The notes under the pieces are model-generated. The model made no database searches. It was not told where the DNA came from and saw only the letters and a list, made by a program, of their open reading frames with translations. Of a stretch of 64,000 nucleotides of DNA, positions 23,179-31,806 are shown piece after piece (within the stretch, counting starts at the first letter, position 1; every line of letters starts with the position of its first letter). Source of the stretch: Pseudomonadota bacterium (lineage in GTDB: Bacteria; Desulfobacterota; Desulfovibrionia; Desulfovibrionales; Desulfovibrionaceae); the NCBI GenBank assembly GCA_018816865.1, contig JAHIUW010000032.1, forward strand, positions 62,001 to 126,000. The letters run 5' to 3'. Made by a program: the position numbers and the translations under genes.

Positions 23179-23541
23179 ATGCTCGGCGAAGACAGACGCA
23201 AGACCCCGCGCTTCCAATTGAAGCTCACGGGAGGCAGCGGGGCTTGCACGGCCCAAGTGGCCGGATGCGGCAGCGTGCGCTGCGAACTGCTGGATGTCAG
23301 TTCAGGAGGCCTGCGCGGTCGGCTATTGGCCTCCGAAACACTCAGTTCGCCCGTGCAGCAGGGACAGACCATCGAATTGCAAGCCTTCGCCTCGGAGCGG
23401 CTGGGCTTCATGCAGGGCAAGACCGGGACCATTGCCTGGTTCGATAATCTGGGCAGCCAGTTCGGGGTCTGTTTCGATGACAACCTGCCCAAGGACGACA
23501 TTGAGGCCCTGATCTTTTACTTCTCCTCGTTCTTCAGCTAG
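23179..23541 (+). CDS. PilZ-domain protein
   Basis: Protein of 120 residues that is essentially one PilZ domain. The c-di-GMP-binding signature is present in two parts: RRKTPRF (residues 6-12) and DVSSGGLRG (about 39-47, the D/NxSxxG loop), followed by a beta-barrel. Such single-domain proteins bind cyclic-di-GMP and control motility or surface polysaccharide, usually through a partner. The likely operon partner is the unknown protein just upstream. It ends immediately before a long perfect hairpin. Confidence 0.85.
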   Translation: MLGEDRRKTPRFQLKLTGGSGACTAQVAGCGSVRCELLDVSSGGLRGRLLASETLSSPVQQGQTIELQAFASERLGFMQGKTGTIAWFDNLGSQFGVCFDDNLPKDDIEALIFYFSSFFS

Positions 23542-23542
23542 G

Positions 23543-23598
23543 CCCCGACAAACACGAAGGCCGCCTCCATCGGGAGGCGGCCTTCGTGTTTGTCGGGG
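23543..23598. terminator. Long perfect hairpin, probable bidirectional terminator
   Basis: A 26-bp perfect stem (23543-23568 paired with 23573-23598) with loop ATCG starts one base after the PilZ stop codon. The inner core is GC-rich (GGCCGCCTCC), and the outer part is A/T-mixed, as in terminators that work both ways. It is about twice the usual terminator stem length and lacks an unpaired T-tract. Confidence 0.65.
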
Positions 23599-23653
23599 GC
23601 GATTCGAGGGATAGTGACCATTCAGTGCAAAGCACCAACCGCTATGGAAACAA

Positions 23654-23786
23654 CTCGCGTGGATAGGCCGTTCAAAAACGGTGCTGACTAGGCGCGAGAG
23701 TTGACGCCGGACCGAGCTGTATCAACCTATACGCAAGGGTCGGCGTCAACCGAGCAGCACCGTCAGCGACGGAATTTCAACGGCCT
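23654..23786. repeat. Nested multi-arm palindromic element
   Basis: Three sets of arms are nested: AGGCCGTT (23665-23672) with AACGGCCT (23779-23786); ACGGTGCTG (23678-23686) with CAGCACCGT (23755-23763); and TTGACGCCGgACC (23701-23713) with GGTCGGCGTCAA (23738-23749, one bulge). The left side can also fold locally: CTCGCG (23654-23659) with CGCGAG (23693-23698), and CCGTT with AACGG. The element ends exactly at the hldD stop codon (23787-23789). Its layout suggests a dispersed palindromic repeat or an unusual terminator for hldD. Confidence 0.6.
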
Positions 23787-24758
23787 TTACAGATGCGGGT
23801 CAGGCTGCGCCAAATAGTTCTGCACATAGTCGGCTGCCGCATCCTCAAGGCTCGTAAACTTGACCGGGCAGCCCGCAGCCGTGAGCTTGTCCATGGTCGC
23901 TTCAGTGAAGTACTGATACTTGCCCTGCAATTCCACAGGCATGTCGATGTAGTGAATGTCCTCGGGCACATCCATGGCCGCGAAGACCGCCCGAGCCAGG
24001 TCGTTCCAGGCGCGCGCCTGACCAGTCCCGATATTGAACACGCCACCCACCTGGGGCTTTTCGAGCAACCACCACATCACGTCCACGCAGTCCTTGACGT
24101 ACACGAAGTCCCTTTTTTGCCCACCGTCCACGAAGTCGGGATGGTAAGATTTGAACAACCGCATGGCCCCGGTCTCGCCGATCTGTTTGTAGGCCTTGCA
24201 GATGACGCTGCGCATGTCGTCCTTGTGGTACTCATTGGGTCCGAAAACATTGAAGAACTTCAGGCTCGCCAAGCGGCCCATGCAGCCGGCCCTCAATGCC
24301 CAGAGGTCGAACAACTGTTTGGAATAGCCGTACATATTCAGGGGCTTCAGGCTGGGGATCAGCGTCTCATCGTCGGCAAAACCCAGTGCGCCGTCGCCGT
24401 AGGTGGAAGCCGAGGAGGCATTGATGAACCGCGCATCGTGCTCCAGGCACCACGTGGCCAGGGCCACGGAATAGCGGTAGTTGTTTTCCATCAGGAAATC
24501 GGCATTGCGTTCGGTGGTGGAGGAACAGGCCCCCATGTGCGTCATGGATTCGACCTCAAAGGGCAGCTCGTCGTGCAGGACCATGTCCAGGAAGTCGTCG
24601 CGATGGAAATAGTCCACATAGCGACGGTTGACGAGGTTCTTCCATTTCTCGGTCTCGCCAAGATTATCCACGACGATCACGTCGTCGATGCCCATTTCAT
24701 TGAGTTTCCAGATAAAGGCGCTGCCGATGAACCCGGCACCGCCAGTGACGATATGCAT
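23787..24758 (-). CDS. hldD: ADP-L-glycero-D-manno-heptose 6-epimerase
   Basis: Protein of 323 residues, a short-chain dehydrogenase-fold nucleotide-sugar epimerase. The NAD(P)-binding GGAGFIGS is at residues 6-13; the HldD hallmark GACSSTTERN(A)DFLMENNY and the Tyr-x3-Lys pair (YGYSKQ) are present, with a heptose-type KFFNVFGPNEYHK. It makes ADP-L-glycero-D-manno-heptose for LPS inner core. Monocistronic on the minus strand, divergent from hisH. It fits with waaA, kdsB and lptD elsewhere in the window, indicating a full LPS core. Confidence 0.93.
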   Translation of the reverse strand: MHIVTGGAGFIGSAFIWKLNEMGIDDVIVVDNLGETEKWKNLVNRRYVDYFHRDDFLDMVLHDELPFEVESMTHMGACSSTTERNADFLMENNYRYSVALATWCLEHDARFINASSASTYGDGALGFADDETLIPSLKPLNMYGYSKQLFDLWALRAGCMGRLASLKFFNVFGPNEYHKDDMRSVICKAYKQIGETGAMRLFKSYHPDFVDGGQKRDFVYVKDCVDVMWWLLEKPQVGGVFNIGTGQARAWNDLARAVFAAMDVPEDIHYIDMPVELQGKYQYFTEATMDKLTAAGCPVKFTSLEDAAADYVQNYLAQPDPHL

Positions 24759-24987
24759 AGCTTCTCCTGTGATCGCTGACTGTCTCGTGTGCTGTCCCGG
24801 GGTCTCGTCGGGACCGTCACGTCATACACCGCCACGGCGCGAAGGGCAACGCGCGTGGAAGCGCCCCTCGTGCGAAGCCGACCGCGCGCAGAGACCCTGC
24901 CGCCGGAAATGCGCTGACAATCGATTTTCCCTTGTGCCTTGTCGGGATATTTACTAACTCGGCAGTTCTCAGCACAGGAGAAGAACC

Positions 24988-25632
24988 ATGCTTGCAATTC
25001 TCGACTACAAGGCCGGCAACCAGACCTCGGTCCGGCGTGCCCTGGACCACCTGTCCATCCCCTGCGTCATCACAGCGGATGCCGCGGTCATCAAGGCCGC
25101 CGACGGGATCATCTTCCCCGGCGTGGGCGCGGCGGGCCAGGCCATGGGCAACCTGACCTCCACCGGACTGGACCAGGTCCTGGCAGAGCAGGTGGCCGCG
25201 GGTAAACCCCTGCTGGGCATCTGCGTGGGCTGCCAGATCATGCTGGACTACAGCCTCGAAAACGACACCAAGACCCTGGGCATCGTCCCCGGAGAATGCC
25301 GCTTGTTCAACGCCGCCTGGCTGGACGAGGACGGACAGCCCATCCGGGTGCCGCACATGGGTTGGAACAAGGTCGCCCTGCGCACCCCCAATGAGCGTCT
25401 GTTCAGGGGCATTGATCCTGATGCCGAGTTCTATTTCGTACACAGCTACTACCCCGCCCCAGCCGAGGAATACATGCTGGGCCTGACCACCTACGGCACC
25501 GAGTTCTGTTCCTTCCACGGGCGCGACGGCCTGTGGGCCGTGCAGTTCCACCCCGAAAAGAGCGGCCGCCCGGGTCTGGCGCTGCTGTCCAACTTTGCAG
25601 GGTACTGCCAGGAGGTGCGCGATGCTCAGTAA
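24988..25632 (+). CDS. hisH: Imidazole glycerol phosphate synthase, glutaminase subunit
   Basis: Protein of 214 residues, class I glutamine amidotransferase. The nucleophile lies in LGICVGCQ (about residue 79) and the His/Glu of the triad in VQFHPEKSG. It hydrolyses glutamine and channels ammonia to HisF, which is encoded with an 11-bp overlap. AGGAGAAG precedes ATG 24988. Confidence 0.93.
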   Translation: MLAILDYKAGNQTSVRRALDHLSIPCVITADAAVIKAADGIIFPGVGAAGQAMGNLTSTGLDQVLAEQVAAGKPLLGICVGCQIMLDYSLENDTKTLGIVPGECRLFNAAWLDEDGQPIRVPHMGWNKVALRTPNERLFRGIDPDAEFYFVHSYYPAPAEEYMLGLTTYGTEFCSFHGRDGLWAVQFHPEKSGRPGLALLSNFAGYCQEVRDAQ

Positions 25633-26401
25633 ACGGATCATCCCCTGCCTGGACGTGCGTGACGGACGCCTGACCAAGGGCATCAAGTTCAAGGACAACG
25701 TGGACATCGGCGACCCGGTTCAGACCGCACGCATCTACTACGAGGAAGGCGCGGACGAACTGGTATTCTATGACATCACCGCCTCCCACGAGCACCGGGG
25801 CATCATGCTGAACGTGGTAGAGGCAGTGGCCAAGCAGATTTTCATCCCCTTCTCCGTGGGAGGCGGCATCAACTCCCTGGAGGAGATGCGGGCCGTGCTC
25901 ATGGCCGGAGCAGAAAAGGTCTCCCTGAACTCCCCGGCCGTGAAGAATCCCGACCTGATCAGCCTGGGCGCTGCAGCCTTCGGTTCTCAGGCCATCGTCG
26001 TGGGCATGGACGTCCTGGCCGTGGACAAGTCCGAGGCCTGCCCGTCGGGCTACGAGATCGTGATCCACGGCGGTCGCCAGCGCATGGGCATGGATGCCCT
26101 GGATTGGGCCAAGACCGTCGAGGCCCTGGGGGCTGGTGAAATCTGCCTTAATTCCATCGACGCCGACGGCACGAAGAACGGCTATGAGCTCAAGCTCACG
26201 CGGATGATCTCCGATGCCGTGTCCATTCCGATCATCGCCTCGGGCGGCGCAGGCAACCCGGACCACATGGCCGACGCCTGCCTGGAAGGTCGGGCCTCGG
26301 CTGCGCTCATCGCCTCCATCGTCCACTACGGCGAATACTCCATCAAGGACTGCAAGGGCGCGATGAAAGCTCGTGGCGTCAAGGTCCGCGAGATCTGGTA
26401 G
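25622..26401 (+). CDS. hisF: Imidazole glycerol phosphate synthase, cyclase subunit
   Basis: Protein of 259 residues forming a (beta/alpha)8 barrel. Catalytic Asp pair: the first in [11 protein letters not shown] (residue 11) and the second in VVGMDVLAV (about 130). Phosphate-binding loops are SVGGGIN and ASGGAG. With HisH it makes imidazole glycerol phosphate and AICAR. The sequence has the [13 protein letters not shown] form typical of Desulfovibrio. The start overlaps the end of hisH. Other his genes are not in the window. Confidence 0.94.
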   Translation: MLSKRIIPCLDVRDGRLTKGIKFKDNVDIGDPVQTARIYYEEGADELVFYDITASHEHRGIMLNVVEAVAKQIFIPFSVGGGINSLEEMRAVLMAGAEKVSLNSPAVKNPDLISLGAAAFGSQAIVVGMDVLAVDKSEACPSGYEIVIHGGRQRMGMDALDWAKTVEALGAGEICLNSIDADGTKNGYELKLTRMISDAVSIPIIASGGAGNPDHMADACLEGRASAALIASIVHYGEYSIKDCKGAMKARGVKVREIW

Positions 26402-26449
26402 CCTTCCACCCCAGCTGCCCCCACGGGCATCTCCAGCGAGACATTCACA

Positions 26450-26480
26450 GGCCCCTGTCACCCGACAGGGGCCTTTTCTT
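26450..26480 (+). terminator. Terminator after hisF
   Basis: Perfect 10-bp stem GGCCCCTGTC (26450-26459), loop ACCC, and complement (26464-26473) followed by TTTTCTT. Confidence 0.9.
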
Positions 26481-26784
26481 ATGAGCCATTGTATGGCCAC
26501 TAACTAGATTTATTGATTTCTATCATTCGTTTGACCGTGCCCACCCACGCTGACTACGCCCGCCCCCGGACAACCCCTCAGCAGGACGCCCCGCTTGAAT
26601 CAGATTGAAATATCCTGAACTATTGCCTCGTTGCTTGAGCCTCGCAACCCTGTCCTTGGATGGTTGTTGAAACCACGAAACACATGGGCGAGCCCTGCGC
26701 CCTAGGCCACTCGTAATGGGCTAAAATCAAGCCCGCATCGTTCTTTATAAGGACACAACACACCAAAATAAATGACATTAAATG
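26481..26784. other. Intergenic region upstream of the NifX-like gene
   Basis: About 300 bp of lower-G+C DNA with no credible reading frame. It is long enough to hold upstream binding sites for a sigma54 enhancer-binding protein, which would fit the sigma54-like promoter at its right end, but I see no clear inverted repeat to name as such. Confidence 0.35.
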
Positions 26785-26801
26785 ATAGCACGATCTTTGC
26801 T
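26785..26801 (+). promoter_or_regulatory. Candidate sigma54 (-24/-12) promoter
   Basis: ATAGCACGATCTTTGCT matches the TGGCACG-N4-TTGC consensus with the exact 10-base spacing between the -24 (AG instead of GG, 26787-26788) and -12 (GC, 26799-26800) elements. Transcription would start about 26812, 30 bp before the ATG of the NifX-like gene. Confidence 0.5.
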
Positions 26802-26841
26802 AAGTCCATGGCAACTAACCGACAACACGGAGGACTCGATC

Positions 26842-27354
26842 ATGAAGATCGCAATCAGCAGCAGGGGCAAGACCCTGGACAGCGCCATGGATGAGCGCTT
26901 TGGACGGGCGGCCCTGTTCATCATCTACGACACCGAGAGCAAGCAGTTCACAACCCTAGACAACGCAGCCAACGCCTCCCTGGGCCAGGGAGCGGGCATC
27001 CAGGCCGCACAGGCCGTGGCCGCCACCGGGGCAGAGCGGGTCATCACCGGGCGTGTTGGCCCCAATGCCCAAGCAGCCCTGAACGCAGCCGGCATCGACA
27101 TCGTCACCGTCAACCCAGGCACGGTGGAACAGGCCTTGGAACAGGCACAAAGCACTGCCCAGGGCACCCCGCAGCAGCCCCAGGTAGGCATGGGCCAGGG
27201 TACGGGTGGCCAAGGTCGCGGCATGGGTGGTCAGGGTCAAGGCATGGGCCTGGGTCGGGGCATGGGCGGTCAAGGCCGTGGCATGGGTGGTCAGGGTCGC
27301 GGCATGGGCCAAGGCCGTGGCCGAGGGCGTGGAACTGGCCAAGGCCAGGGTTAA
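26842..27354 (+). CDS. NifX/NifB-type (dinitrogenase Fe-Mo cofactor domain) protein with Gly-rich tail
   Basis: Protein of 170 residues. Residues 1-about 105 are a dinitrogenase iron-molybdenum cofactor-binding fold (MKIAISSRGKTLDSAMDERFGRA at the start, with GAERVITGRVGPNAQAAL). Such small stand-alone versions are common in sulfate reducers and may carry metal-sulfur clusters; they do not prove nitrogen fixation. The remaining 55-60 residues are repeats of GxGRGMGGQ type, rich in Gly, Arg, Gln and Met, probably disordered. ATG 26842 has GGAGGA upstream. Monogenic, between a sigma54-like promoter and a terminator. Confidence 0.85.
   Translation: MKIAISSRGKTLDSAMDERFGRAALFIIYDTESKQFTTLDNAANASLGQGAGIQAAQAVAATGAERVITGRVGPNAQAALNAAGIDIVTVNPGTVEQALEQAQSTAQGTPQQPQVGMGQGTGGQGRGMGGQGQGMGLGRGMGGQGRGMGGQGRGMGQGRGRGRGTGQGQG
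27206..27345 (+). repeat. In-frame short tandem repeats encoding the Gly-rich tail
   Basis: Imperfect repeats of about 24-30 bp built on GGTCGCGGCATGGGTGGTCA encode the GRGMGGQ units of the NifX-like protein. Copy number could vary by slippage without breaking the frame because the units are multiples of three. Confidence 0.6.
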
Positions 27355-27451
27355 AACGGACGCAAAGGCACCTTTCAGGAGGGCCTCCCCCTTCGACCTC
27401 TCCCTTCCTTGCTCCATTCAGCATCAGGCCAGAACCATTGTCGCAAACGAA

Positions 27452-27481
27452 AAGGCCCACTCCAGAACTGGAGCGGGCCTT
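27452..27481. terminator. Bidirectional terminator between the NifX-like gene and moaC
   Basis: AAGGCCC-a-CTCCAG (27452-27465) pairs with CTGGAG-c-GGGCCTT (27468-27481), a 13-bp stem with one internal mismatch and a two-base loop. Flanking A-rich and T-rich bases allow use in both directions. Confidence 0.75.
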
Positions 27482-27508
27482 GATTATTCTCGAACCGGAA
27501 GCAGATCG

Positions 27509-27988
<480 letters not shown>

Positions 27989-27989
27989 G

Positions 27990-29105
27990 TCAGTCTCCCA
28001 TGGCCTTGTCTTTGGCGCGCTTGAAGAAACCCTTGGCCTTGTTTTTCAGCTTCTTTTCTTCCAACTTCCAGAATTCCTTAAGCAATTCTTCCTGGCGTTT
28101 GGACAGACCTGAAGGCGTGGTCACGATGACTTCCACCAACAGGTCACCGCTGCCCTGCCTGTTGACGAAGGGCAGGCCCAGTCCGCGCAGTTGGAAGACC
28201 TCGCCGCTCTGGGTCCCCTTGGGCACGGACAGTGGAACGGGTTCATCCAGGGTGGGCACCTCGACGGTGTCACCCAGGGCAGCCTGCACCATGTTGATCT
28301 CCACGCTGTGCACCAGGTCCTGGCCCTGACGACGGAAGGTCTTGTCCTCGTCGACATAAATAACCACATACAAATCGCCGGACGGACCGCCCAATTCCCC
28401 GGGCTCACCCTCGTTCCGCAAGCGCAGACGCGAACCGTTGTCCACCCCAGGAGGGATGGTCACAAACAACTCACGGGTCTCCTGGACAACACCCTCGCCC
28501 CGGCAGCGATCACAAGGATGCAGAATTACGGTGCCTCGGCCCCGGCACACCGGGCAAGGGGAGGACACGCGAAAGAACCCCTGGGCCTGGGTGACCTGTC
28601 CCGAACCACCGCACTGGCGGCAGGTCTCGGGATGGGACCCGGGTTCGGCGCCGCTGCCATCGCAGTCCTCGCAACGGGCCTTGCGGGGGATCTTGAGCTC
28701 CACCTGATCGCCCTTGGCGGCCTGGCGGAAGGAGATCCTCAGATTGTAACGAAGATCAGCACCCTTGGCCGGACGACGGCCCTGGGCAGAACTGAAACCA
28801 AACAGATCGCCGAAGATATCCGAGAAAGAGCTGAAGATATCGTCGGTATTGGAGAAACCACCGTAGCCATTGCCGTTGCCATTAACACCGGCGTGCCCGA
28901 ACTGGTCATAACGGGCACGCTTGTTGGCATCACGAAGCACGTCGTAGGCTTGGGCGGCTTCCTTGAAGTTTTCTTCGGCCTCGGAATTGTCCGGGTTGCG
29001 GTCAGGGTGAAACTCGAAGGCCTTCTTGCGATAGGCCTTCTTGATCTCATCCTCAGCTGCTCCACGGTCAACACCCAAGACCTCGTAGTAATCTCGTTGA
29101 CTCAT
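27990..29105 (-). CDS. dnaJ: Chaperone protein DnaJ
   Basis: Protein of 371 residues with the full type-I layout: J domain (1-about 70, HPDRN motif), Gly/Phe-rich linker (about 75-110), four zinc-finger repeats [24 protein letters not shown] and CDRCRGEG, and two C-terminal substrate-binding domains. It stimulates DnaK ATPase and holds unfolded proteins. It lies 3 bp downstream of rpoZ on the same strand. dnaK and grpE are not in the window. Confidence 0.94.
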   Translation of the reverse strand: MSQRDYYEVLGVDRGAAEDEIKKAYRKKAFEFHPDRNPDNSEAEENFKEAAQAYDVLRDANKRARYDQFGHAGVNGNGNGYGGFSNTDDIFSSFSDIFGDLFGFSSAQGRRPAKGADLRYNLRISFRQAAKGDQVELKIPRKARCEDCDGSGAEPGSHPETCRQCGGSGQVTQAQGFFRVSSPCPVCRGRGTVILHPCDRCRGEGVVQETRELFVTIPPGVDNGSRLRLRNEGEPGELGGPSGDLYVVIYVDEDKTFRRQGQDLVHSVEINMVQAALGDTVEVPTLDEPVPLSVPKGTQSGEVFQLRGLGLPFVNRQGSGDLLVEVIVTTPSGLSKRQEELLKEFWKLEEKKLKNKAKGFFKRAKDKAMGD

Positions 29106-29108
29106 CGT

Positions 29109-29330
29109 TTAACTATCAGCGGTCTTGAGGCCCACCTCGGTGAGCTTGTCACCGGGAAGCACCTTGTGTTGAGCAATTTCACGCAGGGCGGTTACTGCCT
29201 CTTTGTTTTTGCAAGCCACCAGCGCGGGATAGCCCTCGCGGTACTGCTTGACGCGTTTGATTCCCATCTGGACGATAAGAAAACGGTTGTTCACCTGCGA
29301 CAGGCAGTCTTCTACTGTGATTCTGGCCAT
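29109..29330 (-). CDS. rpoZ: DNA-directed RNA polymerase omega subunit
   Basis: Protein of 73 residues from ATG 29328-29330: MARITVEDCLSQVNNRF is the omega start, followed by KRVKQYREG and the REIAQHKV segment. Omega helps fold beta-prime and forms part of the ppGpp site. A seven-residue longer reading is rejected because GGAG lies nine bases upstream of the chosen ATG. Confidence 0.9.
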   Translation of the reverse strand: MARITVEDCLSQVNNRFLIVQMGIKRVKQYREGYPALVACKNKEAVTALREIAQHKVLPGDKLTEVGLKTADS

Positions 29331-29401
29331 TTGCATACACTCCGTGATCACGTCGTTGGACTCATGCGCGTCCGCATAAGCCTTGGTTTATTACAAAATC
29401 A

Positions 29402-30685
29402 TTACTCCACGAGGGGAGGCAACAGTCCCTGAAGATCCATGAACAAACGGGTGTCCACAGGGTGGAAAGCCTTTTCGCCGCGGCGCCCGGCCCAACACTG
29501 CCCGCCTTGAAGCCCCGGATCCGAATAAAAAATAAGATCCAGAAGCGAGACACCTTTCTTGTCCTTAAGAACAAGACGAAGCGCCTGTTCAGCTCTGGCG
29601 GGAAGCGCACCCACCGGTCCGTATTCGTACTGCAGATCTGTAAGACGCCAGAGACGCATGTCAATGCCCGGCAACTCCCCGGCGTCATCATTTCGCCAAC
29701 TCTCACCGTCGCGCCAAGCGGAAAATTTTCGTTCGGCACCGATCAGTTCGATTCGCCGCACCCGCCCCAGTTCGAGATCAACAAGTCGACGGTCGACCAG
29801 CGAAAAAGCTTTTCTCTGTAGTTTCCCGACCCGCTCCTGGTCAAGCAAAAAATATGCGTCCTGTCGGGAAGAATACGCCGTCCAATACGCGGATCCGTCC
29901 AGCGGACGCCAAATCTTCAGCCAAACCGTCCGTCCGCCCTCAAGACTCAAAATCAGAGCCAGATCGGGCAGGCGACCCTTTTCAGGGGCAACAGAGGCCA
30001 AGCTGTCGGCATGCAGAGCACTCAATTCATGCAGCCACAATTGCATAGCCTCGCGCTGCACCCGCATCGCCCTGAAACTCTCGGGCGTGATGAAGGCAAA
30101 ACCGGCGTCCGTACGCTGCACCTCCCAGCCTTCAGTCATGCTGGACAAGCGCATGGAGAGAACATTGTCCACATTGAGGCTCATGAGCCGCGTGTCCAGA
30201 TACGCATCCGGTGAACGGCCCAGAATATCCGCGTAGTCCCTGGACAGCACCATCAGGCCAGGCTTATCGGTCATGCGCGCATAGACTCCGACGCCAGAAC
30301 CATCGTCCTCACCTATCTCAAGACGGGAACACCCCTCAACGGTGATTGCAGCCCGAGCCACAAACCCGTTTTCGGGGCCGGCGCTGATGGACAATCTGCG
30401 AAGGGGCTTGTTCAACTCCAGAAATTTCAGCAGCGCCTCAACCTTGGCGGTATCCGCCAACGGCAACTCTCCCCTATGTGACTGCCGCAACCTCCAGACA
30501 TCATCCTGACGAATCAGTTCGAAGACAGTCGAGGGTCCCTCAAGAATCACCCGTTCGGCAGAGGTGGTACTGAAAGCAGGCCAATTCTCGTCCTGTGGGG
30601 CCGGGACCACTTCCTGGTGAGTCACCACAAGCGCCACAGCACCGACCGCGATCAAGACAAGGAAAACAAGGGCACCGATTTTCAT
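29402..30685 (-). CDS. DUF4340-domain protein, membrane-anchored
   Basis: Protein of 427 residues with an N-terminal hydrophobic anchor (about 3-22) and a periplasmic region resembling DUF4340: repeated beta-rich halves with WRLRQSHRGELPLADTAKVEALL and WEVQRTDAGFAFITPE as paired landmarks. DUF4340 genes usually follow gliding-type ABC transporter genes (GldF/GldG-like). Here neither neighbour is such a gene: rpoZ follows and only about 300 bp of noncoding DNA precedes. Its role is unknown. It is lower in G+C than its neighbours by eye. Confidence 0.7.
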   Translation of the reverse strand: MKIGALVFLVLIAVGAVALVVTHQEVVPAPQDENWPAFSTTSAERVILEGPSTVFELIRQDDVWRLRQSHRGELPLADTAKVEALLKFLELNKPLRRLSISAGPENGFVARAAITVEGCSRLEIGEDDGSGVGVYARMTDKPGLMVLSRDYADILGRSPDAYLDTRLMSLNVDNVLSMRLSSMTEGWEVQRTDAGFAFITPESFRAMRVQREAMQLWLHELSALHADSLASVAPEKGRLPDLALILSLEGGRTVWLKIWRPLDGSAYWTAYSSRQDAYFLLDQERVGKLQRKAFSLVDRRLVDLELGRVRRIELIGAERKFSAWRDGESWRNDDAGELPGIDMRLWRLTDLQYEYGPVGALPARAEQALRLVLKDKKGVSLLDLIFYSDPGLQGGQCWAGRRGEKAFHPVDTRLFMDLQGLLPPLVE

Positions 30686-30981
30686 GGCTGACTATCCGAC
30701 CGCTGCCGGGGCAACAGATTCGCTTGGAGTCATGTCCCCAGGGACCCCGGCTTCATCAATTGCCAAGGCACACGTGCGGCGGTTAACTCGCCGGGGCATT
30801 GAACAAAAACATTTATGCCCTGCGACCCTTCGGTGTCAAGAAAGCCAAGGACACCGGGCAATATTGACAAAATCAATCGGAATGGTTGCATCTCGACCGA
30901 TGATCCCTTATTGATGCGCCCACAGACGGAGCTTGCGGACCAACCGCACAGTCAAGGCACCGCTTGGGAGGACAACGCATC
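30686..30981. other. Divergent intergenic region
   Basis: About 296 bp between the DUF4340 gene and the TtcA-like gene. It contains a 7-bp inverted repeat CGGTGTC/GACACCG (30831-30837, 30850-30856) with a 12-bp spacer and a TTGACA at 30864-30869 lacking a clear -10. No gene is visible. Confidence 0.35.
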
Positions 30982-31731
30982 ATGTCCAGATTGGGCAAAC
31001 TGACTTACACCCAGAAACAATGCCTGGGTGCGACGGGCAAACTCATGCAGCAGACTGAGATGCTGTTCCCGGGAGCACGGATCGGCGTGGCCGCCTCCGG
31101 TGGCGTCGACAGCTGGTTGATGCTCAAGATCCTCACCCTGCGCCAACGCATCGTGCCCTTCCCCTTCGAATTGATGGTCTTGCACGTCAATCCTGGATTT
31201 GATTCCAACGATCATGCACCGCTGGCCTCATGGCTCAAGGAAAACGGCGTGGCCGGCCATCTTGAACTCAGCGATCATGGTATTCGCGCCCACTCCGACG
31301 AGAATCGGAAAAAATCAGCCTGCTTCTACTGCGCTCACCTTCGCCGCAAGCGCCTTTTCGAGTTGTGCAAAGAATACGGCCTGACCCATCTGGCCTTGGC
31401 ACACACTGCAGACGACCTGATGACCACCTTTTTCATGAATATTTTTGAGGCCGGCAAGGTCTATGGCATGTCCATCAAGGATGACTTTTTCGGCGGAGAA
31501 CTCCAACTGATCAGGCCGCTCATGTATCTGGAAAAAAAGACAGTAATCAAGGCGGTCAAAGAGTTCGGACTCCCGGTCTGGAAAAACTCCTGCCCGAGTG
31601 CCGGCAAGACCAAACGCACCCAGACCGAAGACTGGCTCGAAGACAGATTCACCCGTGACAGGCGCATCAAACGCAATGTTTTAAAGGCCCTGCAACGCTG
31701 GCAGCTTGACATCACCTTGAATACTAAATAA
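30982..31731 (+). CDS. TtcA-like tRNA 2-thiolation ATPase (PP-loop family)
   Basis: Protein of 249 residues. The PP-loop AASGGVDS (38-45-ish) binds ATP. Cysteines C114 and C117 (CFYC) and C204 (NSCPSAGK) match the three cluster ligands of TtcA, which uses a [4Fe-4S] cluster to make 2-thiocytidine-32 in tRNA. The protein is shorter than E. coli TtcA, so a related sulfur-transfer role in tRNA or elsewhere is possible. GGGAGGA precedes ATG 30982; a six-residue longer form is rejected. Confidence 0.8.
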   Translation: MSRLGKLTYTQKQCLGATGKLMQQTEMLFPGARIGVAASGGVDSWLMLKILTLRQRIVPFPFELMVLHVNPGFDSNDHAPLASWLKENGVAGHLELSDHGIRAHSDENRKKSACFYCAHLRRKRLFELCKEYGLTHLALAHTADDLMTTFFMNIFEAGKVYGMSIKDDFFGGELQLIRPLMYLEKKTVIKAVKEFGLPVWKNSCPSAGKTKRTQTEDWLEDRFTRDRRIKRNVLKALQRWQLDITLNTK

Positions 31732-31806
31732 ACCTCGGTAAATTAGAATAAGGCGTGACGCACCACTTTCCCTAACAAGCTGAAACGCCGGTCTTTTCGG
31801 AGGCGC

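Noticed and set aside
26842-27354. Evidence for nitrogen fixation from the NifX-like gene
   Set aside because: Stand-alone cofactor-binding-domain proteins are widespread in sulfate reducers without nif genes; no nif gene is in the window.
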